From the NCBI GenBank assembly GCA_023399275.1, contig JAEWQH010000075.1, positions 1-35,916 on the forward strand: a stretch of 35,916 bases of DNA. The letters are read 5' to 3'. The position numbers and the translations under genes are program-made. Shown here in pieces: positions 7,694 through 14,811 of the stretch. This stretch comes from Bacillota bacterium. GTDB taxonomy: Bacteria > Bacillota > Clostridia > Christensenellales > CAG-138. The notes under the pieces are model-generated. The model had not been told where the DNA came from, searched no databases, and saw nothing but the letters and a program-made list of their open reading frames with translations. Positions within the stretch are counted from its first letter, which is position 1. The number at the start of each line of letters is the position of its first letter.

Positions 7694-8084
7694 TGTCGTA
7701 ACTCAGGCTCTGTGGCGGGGAAACGCGCCTTGCCTGATTCCGGTTGAAAAAGCACAGAGAGACCCGGCCCAAAATCGACAGGACACCCTTCACAGGGCGT
7801 CCTTATTTGGGCCGACTCGGCAGTCTTTTCATTTCCTGGCTGCAATAGAAATCTGTCACGTAAAAAGATGGATGATGTCGGTTTTGACCTGCTTGCCGCG
7901 TCGTTCCCAACGATGTATATACTATCAGAGAATCGTGAACAAGCCATCAACGGCGTGTTACGAGATTGAAACGGATTGTGTCGCGACTGTTCGTCTGATG
8001 CGAATCGTTCTTAAAAACACGAATTTGACAGGGATAGGTCTTGGCGGTATCGGATCGGCAGGAGGGCGGCCTTGTGCGCGCGTG
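7693..8084. other. Non-coding region with a 9-bp long-armed hairpin
   Basis: No supported gene in about 390 bp. A long hairpin spans 7775-7814: CGGCCCAAA pairs with TTTGGGCCG, and inside it AGGAC-CCC pairs with GGG-GTCCT. The same structure forms on both strands. TTGACA at 8025-8030 has only a poor -10 (TATCGG at 17 bp). The function is not evident; the options are a small RNA, a processing site, or a distant terminator for the minus-strand gene to the right. Confidence 0.4.
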
Positions 8085-8798
8085 CTATTTTTGCGGCAAA
8101 GATTCCTCAATTATGACGCCCGCGAGCATTTGCCCCAGCATCGCCGCCTGCTCGGCGCTTACCCTTGCGCCGCGCAGCTCGCCTCCGCCGAGCGCGATGC
8201 CCGAGAGGTCGCAGTTCGACAAATCCATGCCCGCAAACGCGGTTTGAAACAGCTCCGCGCGCGTAAGCAGACAGTGCGCAAACGATGTGCTCGAAAGCTT
8301 GCACGCAAAGATCGAGGCGCTCGTCAGGTCACAGTCCGCAAAGCGCGCATGACGCAGTTTTGAACCGGAGAGGTTGGCGTAGCGCGCAACGCAGCGTTCG
8401 AATGCCGTGTCGAGCAAAAACGATCCCGTCAACGCGACGCCGAGCAGCTTGCAGTCGCTCAGATGCACGCGCTGTAGCGATCCCTTTTGCAATTGCGTGT
8501 TGGAGAGGTCGCATTGCTCGAAGATGCAGTCGATGAATCCGGCGCGCTCAAGCGAGCAGCCGCTGATGCGGCAGCTGATAAAGCGGCAGTTTCGAAAGGT
8601 CAGCGCAGGATACGCCCCGCCTTCGAGCGTAAGGTTCTCAAACAAAACCTGTTCGATGTCCTCCTGCTCCTCGCAGGCGTGAGCAAACAGTGCGCCGATG
8701 TCTTCACAAAGCGATAGATGGTTGTGTTGCTGCGGGTGTTTCACAAAAGAAGTGTACCATAAGCGCGCGGGATCGTATAGTGTAAAACCGGCAGGCAT
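8085..8798 (-). CDS. Pentapeptide-repeat protein
   Basis: About 237 residues from the ATG at 8798. From residue about 40 onward the sequence runs in a five-residue register (A/C-D/N-L/F-x-x, for example RNCRF ISCRI SGCSL; SDCKL; YANLSGSKLRHARFADCDLTSASI), which folds as a right-handed quadrilateral beta-helix. It is cysteine-rich within the repeats. The C-terminal segment LRGARVSAEQAAMLGQMLAGVII is a typical end cap of Firmicutes pentapeptide proteins. Some relatives (Qnr, McbG) protect gyrase, but most have no known role, and nothing here points to a target. The start is uncertain: ATG 8846 would add 16 residues but has no ribosome site, whereas AGGG precedes 8798 weakly. It is transcribed divergently from the ODP gene. 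Confidence 0.85.
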   Translation of the reverse strand: MPAGFTLYDPARLWYTSFVKHPQQHNHLSLCEDIGALFAHACEEQEDIEQVLFENLTLEGGAYPALTFRNCRFISCRISGCSLERAGFIDCIFEQCDLSNTQLQKGSLQRVHLSDCKLLGVALTGSFLLDTAFERCVARYANLSGSKLRHARFADCDLTSASIFACKLSSTSFAHCLLTRAELFQTAFAGMDLSNCDLSGIALGGGELRGARVSAEQAAMLGQMLAGVIIEESLPQK

Positions 8799-8870
8799 CT
8801 GCAAAACCCTGGCGGCGTATGGTAATCGACGCACAGGAAATACCATCTTGCGCCATCTTACAATAACGGG

Positions 8871-8899
8871 TACACTAGCAATATAAACTGGTGTATAAT
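8871..8899 (+). promoter_or_regulatory. Candidate promoter for the ODP/HD-GYP operon
   Basis: TATAAT at 8894-8899 is a perfect -10 box, 44 bp before the start codon. The matching -35 (TACACT, 8871-8876) is weak, so an activator may be needed. It lies in the intergenic region shared with the divergent pentapeptide gene. Confidence 0.5.
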
Positions 8900-8943
8900 A
8901 TCCAACGCTTGGTCGACCGTGAGCGGGAACGGAGAGCTTCAAT

Positions 8944-9765
8944 ATGGATGCCATGGAAAATCTGAACATCAATCCGGTTGAGATCGCGGATGGGATCTTC
9001 TGGCTTGGCTATGTCAACAACAACGTCGGGCTGCATTGTAATCCGTATTTGATTCGCCAAGGGGATGAAGCCGTTTTGATCGACGGAGGCAGCCGTGATG
9101 AGTTCAGCATCGTCATGCTCAAGATCCTGCGCACGGGGCTCAAGCCCGCGCAGATCAAGCGGCTGATCTACCATCACTACGATCCGGATCTGTGCGGCAG
9201 CCTGCCGCAGCTGGAGTCCATCATCGACTCCAAGGAGCTGCGCATCATCTCCCACATGGAGAACAACGTGTTCATCCACTATTACTCCAAAAAGACGCCG
9301 AAGCTGGACTACCGCGTGATCGGCAGCAACTATACCTTCGAAAGCGGGCGCAGGCTGGAGTTCTACGGTACGCCGTTTTCGCATTCGCCTGGCAGCTTTA
9401 TGACCTATGACCCGAGGACCAAAACGCTGTTTTCCAGCGACCTGTTTGGCAGCTACGACTCAAACTGGCAGCTCGACCTGCAGCTGATCGAGGGCTGCGA
9501 GAGCTGCGGATCACAGCGTGTCTGCCCGCAGACGGGGGTGAAATGTCCGCTGTATGGCATCGATCAGTTTCACAAGCGGATCATGACGTCCTCCACTGCG
9601 CTTTCGCACGCGCTCGATGTGATCGAGTCGCTGGATGTTGAGCGGATCGCGCCGCAACACGGCAGCATTATCAAAAACAGGCAGGATGTGCAGACTGTCA
9701 TCCGGCATCTGCGGCGGATCGAGCACGTCGGCATCGACTATCTGATTGCGGAGAAGCGGTTATGA
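8944..9765 (+). CDS. ODP/FprA-like diiron metallo-beta-lactamase-fold protein
   Basis: A 273-residue protein of the flavodiiron/ODP branch of the metallo-beta-lactamase superfamily, without a flavodoxin domain. All diiron ligand positions can be traced: His78-x-Asp80-x-Asp82 (in HHYDPDLCGSLP; Asp replaces the usual Glu), His147 (SHSPGSF), Asp166 (FSSDLFGSY) and His239 (APQHGSII). The usual second His after Asp82 is Leu83. Between Asp166 and His239 there is a four-cysteine cluster, C185-x2-C188-x5-C194-x6-C201. Characterised ODP relatives bind O2 at the iron centre and signal rather than reduce. GGAGAG before ATG 8944 is the ribosome site; ATG 8953 is an alternative. The stop overlaps the start of the HD-GYP gene (ATGA), implying translational coupling and a shared role, probably O2/NO or redox sensing. 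Enzymatic reductase activity cannot be excluded. Confidence 0.88.
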   Translation: MDAMENLNINPVEIADGIFWLGYVNNNVGLHCNPYLIRQGDEAVLIDGGSRDEFSIVMLKILRTGLKPAQIKRLIYHHYDPDLCGSLPQLESIIDSKELRIISHMENNVFIHYYSKKTPKLDYRVIGSNYTFESGRRLEFYGTPFSHSPGSFMTYDPRTKTLFSSDLFGSYDSNWQLDLQLIEGCESCGSQRVCPQTGVKCPLYGIDQFHKRIMTSSTALSHALDVIESLDVERIAPQHGSIIKNRQDVQTVIRHLRRIEHVGIDYLIAEKRL

Positions 9766-11024
9766 AACGCTGGGATAGCGCGGGCGACGGTGCAATCTAT
9801 CAGGATATTCAGGCGCAGGAAGACCCGGCGCTGGCGCTCTACGCCCTTGAAAGCTACGCGAGCATACTGGACAACTCCATTCAGGACGAGTTGTTTCGGC
9901 GGCTGGTTCTGAGTCACGGCGAGATCGCAAGAAACCTGGAGGAATCCAATCGAAGGCTCGCCGAAAGCGAAAAGATGCTCACCGAAGCGCAGCAGATCGC
10001 GCTGATCGGCCGCTGGGATATCGACTATCGCACAAACACGCGCTACTGGTCCGACTCGCTCTACGACATCCTGCAGGTCGACCGCACGGAGAAAGCCGAC
10101 GAAGCGCTCTTTGACCATCGCGTACACCCGGATGACCTGCCCTTGGTGCAGGACGTTCGCCGAAAGCTGCTGACGTCGCGTGATCCGTGGTCGGTCCGCT
10201 ACCGCGTCATACTGCCGGACGGATCGATTCGCTGGGTGCATGTGCGGCTGCAGACCGAGTTCGACGAACAGGGCAAGCCCGTCCACAGCTTTGGCACGCT
10301 GCAGGATATCACCGCCATGAAGGCGGCCGAGGATGAACTGGAGCGCTACAGCAAGCAGCTCGAGGAGATGGTCTCCGCAAAGGTGCGCGAGATCTCCGAG
10401 GCGCAGATGGCGACCATCTTCGCGCTGGTGAAGCTCGCAGAATCGCGGGATGACGAGACCGGCGCGCACATCGAGCGTACGGCGAGCTTCTGCCGCCTGC
10501 TTGCCGAGAAAGCGCGTGCAAAAGAGCCATACCGGCAAGCGATCGACGATGACTATGTCGCGACGATCTACCGCGCAAGCCCGCTGCACGACATCGGCAA
10601 GGTCGGCATCTCCGACCTGATCCTGCTCAAGCCCGGCAAGCTCACGCCGGATGAATTCGCCATCATGAAAACGCACGTCGAGATCGGCTATCAGACGCTG
10701 CTGAATGTGGACAAGCGCTACCACAACAACGCTTTCCTCCGGATGGGGCTGGATATCACGCGCTATCACCATGAAAAGTGGAACGGCAGCGGCTACCTCG
10801 CCGAGCTCAAAGGGGAAGCGATCCCCCTTTCGGCGCGGATCATGGCGCTGGTGGACGTCTACGACGCGCTGCGCTCCAAGCGCGTATACAAACCGGCGTA
10901 TTCGCACGAAAAGACGCTGGAGATCATACTGGAAGGGCGCGGCCAGCATTTTGATCCCGGACTCGTGGATATCTTTATGGAGCATCAACACGAGTTTGAG
11001 GAACTCTACGAACAGCTGGCCTAG
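9762..11024 (+). CDS. PAS-HD-GYP protein, putative c-di-GMP phosphodiesterase
   Basis: A 420-residue soluble protein: an N-terminal helical region (1-75), a PAS domain of the PAS_3 type (about 80-190: GRWDIDYRTNTRYWSD ... GSIRWVHVRLQ), a coiled linker (190-215) and an HD-GYP domain (about 215-415). Metal-binding residues are present: HIERT, His276-Asp277 in LHDIGKVGISD, MKTH, HH in YHHEKW, and VDVYDAL. The signature GYP reads Gly344-Tyr345-Leu346, so the proline is lost. HD-GYP enzymes hydrolyse c-di-GMP (or cGAMP) to GMP-type products. The gene starts inside the stop of the ODP gene; the likely logic is that the diiron protein senses and this protein outputs, but direct partnership is inferred. 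With GYL the enzyme may have altered activity or partners. Confidence 0.9.
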   Translation: MKRWDSAGDGAIYQDIQAQEDPALALYALESYASILDNSIQDELFRRLVLSHGEIARNLEESNRRLAESEKMLTEAQQIALIGRWDIDYRTNTRYWSDSLYDILQVDRTEKADEALFDHRVHPDDLPLVQDVRRKLLTSRDPWSVRYRVILPDGSIRWVHVRLQTEFDEQGKPVHSFGTLQDITAMKAAEDELERYSKQLEEMVSAKVREISEAQMATIFALVKLAESRDDETGAHIERTASFCRLLAEKARAKEPYRQAIDDDYVATIYRASPLHDIGKVGISDLILLKPGKLTPDEFAIMKTHVEIGYQTLLNVDKRYHNNAFLRMGLDITRYHHEKWNGSGYLAELKGEAIPLSARIMALVDVYDALRSKRVYKPAYSHEKTLEIILEGRGQHFDPGLVDIFMEHQHEFEELYEQLA

Positions 11025-11025
11025 C

Positions 11026-11054
11026 GCGAAACCGGGGAAGCCGGCCGGTTTCGC
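11026..11054. other. Hairpin after the HD-GYP gene
   Basis: A perfect 10-bp stem GCGAAACCGG / CCGGTTTCGC begins 2 bp after the stop codon; no T-run follows. It is the first of three hairpins in the convergent intergenic region. Confidence 0.55.
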
Positions 11055-11101
11055 TGGAGAAGCGAACGCAGCTTGATCCGCCGCCTGGCGGTGACGAAAG
11101 T

Positions 11102-11147
11102 AAAAAAAGCCCGCAGCGCTCAATAGGGGGAAAGAGCGCTGCGGGCT
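11102..11147. terminator. Terminator between convergent operons
   Basis: A 13-bp perfect stem AGCCCGCAGCGCT / AGCGCTGCGGGCT (11108-11120 with 11135-11147). On the minus strand it is followed by seven Ts, so it is a strong terminator of the ABC efflux operon; on the plus strand the tail TGTGCTGTTG is weaker, so termination of the HD-GYP unit is likely but partial. Confidence 0.85.
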
Positions 11148-11155
11148 TGTGCTGT

Positions 11156-11194
11156 TGCGCGGGCAGTGGAAAGAGGGGGGATACTGCCGGCGCA
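11156..11194. other. Imperfect 12-bp hairpin, convergent region
   Basis: TGCGCGGGCAGT pairs with ACTGCCGGCGCA with a single G-G mismatch. The interval 11195-11272 before the permease stop holds nothing else recognisable. Confidence 0.4.
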
Positions 11195-11272
11195 CAGCCA
11201 TGCAGATTCGCGGGGAAGACGCCATGAAAGAGGCGGCCGCCCCGCGAAGGGGCACGCTGGGAAACCGTTGCG

Positions 11273-12442
11273 TCAGCCCTCGTAGCGAAGGGCTTCGATC
11301 GGGTGCTTGTTGGCCGCCTTGTTGGCGGGATACAGGCCGAAGATGAGGCCGATGGCCGAGGCAAACCCGACCGCGAGCGCTACGACGCCGAGCGACATGG
11401 AAAACGAGATGGTCTTGGCGATCAGCGATACGATCTCGAGGATCAGCCATGACAGCGCGAGCCCGAGCAGGCAGCCCATGAGGCTGACCATCAGCGCCTC
11501 GATGAGAAACTGCAGCATGATGCTCTTCTTGCCCGCGCCGATGGCTTTGCGGATGCCGATCTCCTTCGTGCGCTCCGTCACGGAGACGAGCATGATGTTC
11601 ATGATGCCGATGCCGCCGACCAGCAGCGATATGGCTGCGATGCCGCCGAGCAGCAGCGAGAGCGTGCCCGTGACGGTACTCATGGCGTCCGAGATGCTGC
11701 TCATGTTCATGAGCCGGAAGGCATCTTTATCCTGATGGAATCGCGAAAGCAGGTAGCTCTTGACCTGGTTTTCGGTGTCGCCGGTGTTGCCCGCGGGCGA
11801 TATGGCGATGGATGTCACGTACGGCTCGTCCGCCATGCGGGACTGCACCGTAAAGGGCGCGTAGGCGGCGTAGCCGCCGAGCATGGATGCAAAGAGGGAT
11901 GTATCTTCCTCCAGCACGCCGACGACGCGAAAATTTCGCCCGCCGATGACGATCTGCTCGCCGACCACGTCCGCTTTTCCAAAGAGCTCCTGCGCCGTGT
12001 TGTAGGCCAGCACCGTGACATAGGAGGCGTTTTCGACATCTGCGGTCTTGAGAAAGCGGCCGTATCGGATGCTAAGCCCCTGGATCTGATCGTATGCGGG
12101 CGTCGTGCCGTATAGGGAGACCGTCGCGTCCGAATAGCCGTATTTTGCGGTGACGTTCAGGCTGCCGGCTGGCGCGGCTTCGCCGACCGCGTCGAGCGCG
12201 GCGATCCCGTCCAGATCCTCCAGACGGATGGGAGAGCCTTTGTCGTCCAGCACGGTGACGGTGACCATATCGTTGCCGAGCGCTGTGATCTCGCTCGTGA
12301 CTGCGCCGGTTGCGCCGTTGACGAGAGAGACGAGCACCACCAGCGCAACCACGCCGATGATGATGCCGAGCATCGTCAGAAATGAGCGCATCTTGTTGGA
12401 GGTGATCGCCTCCCATGCCATCTTGACCGATTGGAGAATCAT
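11273..12442 (-). CDS. MacB/FtsX-type ABC transporter permease
   Basis: A 389-residue permease with the MacB/FtsX layout: one N-terminal membrane helix (about 22-43, MRSFLTMLGIIIGVVALVVLV), a large extracellular MacB_PCD domain (about 45-260), then three C-terminal helices (about 265-290, 320-345, 350-375). The segment VGGIGIMNIMLVSVTERTKEIGIRKAIGA is the family hallmark, as is the closing KHPIEALRYE. It forms a dimer with the adjacent ATPase and works with the adaptor upstream. The start overlaps the ATPase stop by 4 bp. In a Gram-positive cell such a tripartite set exports antimicrobial peptides, lipids or toxic small molecules; the substrate is unknown. Confidence 0.93.
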   Translation of the reverse strand: MILQSVKMAWEAITSNKMRSFLTMLGIIIGVVALVVLVSLVNGATGAVTSEITALGNDMVTVTVLDDKGSPIRLEDLDGIAALDAVGEAAPAGSLNVTAKYGYSDATVSLYGTTPAYDQIQGLSIRYGRFLKTADVENASYVTVLAYNTAQELFGKADVVGEQIVIGGRNFRVVGVLEEDTSLFASMLGGYAAYAPFTVQSRMADEPYVTSIAISPAGNTGDTENQVKSYLLSRFHQDKDAFRLMNMSSISDAMSTVTGTLSLLLGGIAAISLLVGGIGIMNIMLVSVTERTKEIGIRKAIGAGKKSIMLQFLIEALMVSLMGCLLGLALSWLILEIVSLIAKTISFSMSLGVVALAVGFASAIGLIFGLYPANKAANKHPIEALRYEG

Positions 12443-13128
12443 GCGCCCACCTCCGATACGCGGCCATCCATGATGCGGATGCGCCGCTGCGCCTGCCTGG
12501 CGATCTCTTCGTTGTGGGTGATGAGCACGATGGTATCCCCCGCGCGGTGCAGCTCGTGGAAAAGCGTCATGATGTCCTCGCCGGTCTTGCTGTCGAGGTT
12601 GCCGGTGGGCTCGTCCGCCAATAGGATGGCGGGGTCGGTCGCCAGCGCGCGGGCGATGGCGACGCGCTGCTGCTGCCCGCCCGAGAGCTCTGCCGGCTTA
12701 TGGCCGCTGCGGTCGCTCAAGCCGACGCGGTCGAGCGCCTGCTGGGCCCGCTGCTTTCGCTCGGGCAAATGTATGCGCTGGTAGATCAGCGGCAGTTCCA
12801 CATTGGCCAGCGCGCTCATGCGCGAGAGCAGGTTGAAGTTTTGGAAGACGAATCCGATCTTCTTATTGCGGATGCGCGCGAGCTCTTCCTCGGAATATTG
12901 CTCGACGGACTGTCCGTCGAGGATATACTCGCCGCTGTCTGCCACATCCAGACAGCCGATGATATTCATCAGCGTGCTCTTTCCGCTGCCAGAGGGGCCG
13001 ATGATGCTGACAAACTCGCCTTCGCGGATGGTCAGGTTCGCGCCGTCGAGCGCGCGCACCTCCTCTCCGCCGACCGAGTATACCTTTGTGATATCGGTCA
13101 TGGTGATGATGGGGTTTCCGCTCGTCAT
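12439..13128 (-). CDS. MacB/LolD-type ABC transporter ATPase
   Basis: A 229-residue ATP-binding subunit of full normal length. Walker A is GPSGSGKST (about 41-49), the signature is LSGGQQQRVAIARAL, Walker B with catalytic Glu is ILLADEPTGNLD, and the switch His is in VLITHNEE. These features match the MacB/LolD/YknY subfamily that pairs with FtsX-like permeases. Its 3' end overlaps the permease start by 4 bp, and it begins 2 bp after the adaptor's last codon, so the three genes are a tightly coupled operon. Confidence 0.95.
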   Translation of the reverse strand: MTSGNPIITMTDITKVYSVGGEEVRALDGANLTIREGEFVSIIGPSGSGKSTLMNIIGCLDVADSGEYILDGQSVEQYSEEELARIRNKKIGFVFQNFNLLSRMSALANVELPLIYQRIHLPERKQRAQQALDRVGLSDRSGHKPAELSGGQQQRVAIARALATDPAILLADEPTGNLDSKTGEDIMTLFHELHRAGDTIVLITHNEEIARQAQRRIRIMDGRVSEVGA

Positions 13129-13130
13129 GG

Positions 13131-14666
13131 TCAGTTTCCCCCGACGGTCGAATAGCCGTTTTCTTCGGCGTAGGCGTCGCGCTGCGCCATCATGGCGGCA
13201 AGCTGCGCGTTGAGGCTCGAATCCAGATACCAGATCATGTCGCCCGCGACGAGGCCGCTGGTCACCTCCGCGTTGGTTCCGTCGGAGAGACCCGTGGTGA
13301 TGTCCCTGCGCTCATATGCGCCGGAAGCGGACTTGACGGTAACATATTCGCCCGCAGAGTCCTCGCTGATTCGCTCGAGCGGAATGAGCGGAACGTCTTC
13401 CTTGCGGGAGGTGAGGATCACGGCGCTGCCATTCATGCCCTCGAGCAGACGGGCGTCGTAGTCCAGCGTTACCTCGACGGGATATGTGGTGATGGTGCCG
13501 CTCTGCGTGCCGATGCGCGAGATACGGGTGACCGCTGCGGAGAAGGTTTCGCCCGGGTATGCGTCGAGCGTGACGGTCACGCTCTGGCCGAGCGCCACAA
13601 GCCCGATATCCAGCTCGTCCGCGTCGATGGCGAGCTTCACCGCGCCGCCGGTGTGCAGCACGAGCGCATCCGTCAGGCCGTCGCTCGCCTGCGCATCGGG
13701 CAAGGCTGTGCCCTCCGAGATCTGCACGTCGCCGACCAGACCGTCCGCGGGGGCAAGCACGCGCGGATCTTGCAGGTAGGAGAGCAGCAGCGCATACAGC
13801 GCGGCCTTCTTCTCCCGCTCGGAAAATGCGGTATGATAGCTTGCGCTCGCGGGCGCGTTCTTCAGGGAAAAGAGTTTTCTGCCAGCGTAGATGTAGTCGT
13901 TCTCCTGCGCAAAAAGGCCCGTGATTTCACCGCCTGCGGCGAGAACCGCCACAGGCGCGTGGATCTCCAGCGTGCCTTCGCCGAGCAGCGTATCGCCATC
14001 GTAAACCTGCGCCACGGCCAGATACGGCGTGCCGTTGTCCGTCAGTGTAACAAGATAGCCGTCTGCCGTCTTTTCGGAGAGGAGGCCCTCCGCTTTGCCG
14101 CCGTCCCAGCGGACGGTGACGCTGCGATAAAGCGAAAGGGCGGCATCCGTAGCAAAGGAGAGCTGCATCTTTTCGTCTGAGGAGAGCAGCGCCAGCGCGC
14201 CGTATTCGGCGATGACGGCGCGCACGTCGTCTCCCTTGCCGGCCGGCAGGTATTTCACGCGGCCACGAACGGGGGCGGTCACCTGCGTAACGCTGCCGCG
14301 CGTAGCGATCTGCCGGTCGAGGGAGGAGAGCTCGGATTCCGTCTGGGCCGCGCGCTCGCGCAGGGAGTCCGCATCCAGCGTGGCGAGCACATCCCCGGCC
14401 AGAACGCTGTCGCCGGGCTCGACGGAAACGGTTTCTACGCGCACACCGCCGGGTAAACGCAGCGTTTCGCTATCCGACGCGGCGAGCCGGCCGCTTCCGG
14501 TGATCGTCCGCTCCACGGTGCCGGTTTCCACCGTGTAGGAGGTGTATACCGCCTCGGAGGCGCGTTTGACCGCGTTGCTCAGCAGGATCAGTACGATGGC
14601 GATGGTCACGACCACTGCAATCAAGATCCAGAGCCAAACGCGGTTTTTTTTCTTTTTTGTCTGCAT
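13131..14666 (-). CDS. Efflux adaptor, HlyD/MacA-like (YknX type)
   Basis: A 511-residue membrane-fusion (adaptor) protein. A basic N-terminus (MQTKKKKN) and one hydrophobic helix (about 9-30) place it in the cytoplasmic membrane with an outer domain. A split biotinyl-lipoyl-like domain is visible (VETVSVEPGDSVLAGDVLATLDAD at one edge and RVLAPADGLVGDVQISEGTAL later), then a beta-barrel and a C-terminal membrane-proximal domain (ERRDITTGLSDGTNAEVTSGL). The coiled-coil hairpin is short. Start 14666 follows GGAAAGG and a predicted promoter at 14732-14760; a reading frame further upstream is open but would pass through that promoter. It delivers substrates to or regulates the MacB-like pump encoded next. 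The substrate is unknown. Confidence 0.88.
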   Translation of the reverse strand: MQTKKKKNRVWLWILIAVVVTIAIVLILLSNAVKRASEAVYTSYTVETGTVERTITGSGRLAASDSETLRLPGGVRVETVSVEPGDSVLAGDVLATLDADSLRERAAQTESELSSLDRQIATRGSVTQVTAPVRGRVKYLPAGKGDDVRAVIAEYGALALLSSDEKMQLSFATDAALSLYRSVTVRWDGGKAEGLLSEKTADGYLVTLTDNGTPYLAVAQVYDGDTLLGEGTLEIHAPVAVLAAGGEITGLFAQENDYIYAGRKLFSLKNAPASASYHTAFSEREKKAALYALLLSYLQDPRVLAPADGLVGDVQISEGTALPDAQASDGLTDALVLHTGGAVKLAIDADELDIGLVALGQSVTVTLDAYPGETFSAAVTRISRIGTQSGTITTYPVEVTLDYDARLLEGMNGSAVILTSRKEDVPLIPLERISEDSAGEYVTVKSASGAYERRDITTGLSDGTNAEVTSGLVAGDMIWYLDSSLNAQLAAMMAQRDAYAEENGYSTVGGN

Positions 14667-14690
14667 GGGGACGGGTTCCTTTCCGTATGT

Positions 14691-14706
14691 CTCCGGCCGG
14701 CCGGAG
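14691..14706. repeat. 16-bp perfect palindrome in the adaptor 5' leader
   Basis: CTCCGGCCGGCCGGAG is self-complementary over its full length and lies between the predicted transcription start and the adaptor ribosome site. It could be a protein-binding dyad or an RNA hairpin; there is no direct evidence for either. Confidence 0.5.
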
Positions 14707-14731
14707 CGCTGTCTTTTCGCTGTTTTATGCC

Positions 14732-14764
14732 ATTGTAGCAGGCGAACGTGAACCGAACAAAAAC
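14732..14764 (-). promoter_or_regulatory. Promoter and operator-like element of the efflux operon
   Basis: On the minus strand TTGTTC (14755-14760) and TACAAT (14732-14737) are 17 bp apart. Overlapping the -35 is the element read on the plus strand as TGAACCGAACAAAAAC (14749-14764). The same 16-mer, with one difference, overlaps the -35 of the response regulator gene. The repeated TTCG half-sites (TTCGGTTCACGTTCG) resemble OmpR-family direct repeats. Confidence 0.7.
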
Positions 14765-14811
14765 GGATCCCGCGCCTTTTTGTCTTTTTTGTGAAATGCG
14801 GCCGCCGCGCG

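Noticed and set aside
6039..7793. 584-codon open frame antisense to hppA
   Set aside because: Covers a conserved membrane protein gene in reverse; His/Asp/Arg-rich composition without motifs.
8074..8247. Short plus-strand frame starting GTG after AGGAGGG with a CYFCGK segment
   Set aside because: Almost wholly antisense to the pentapeptide gene; the ribosome-site match is probably chance. Kept only as a low-interest antisense note.
11195..11272. Possible small gene after the ABC permease
   Set aside because: Frames here have no ribosome site and end in the terminator hairpins.
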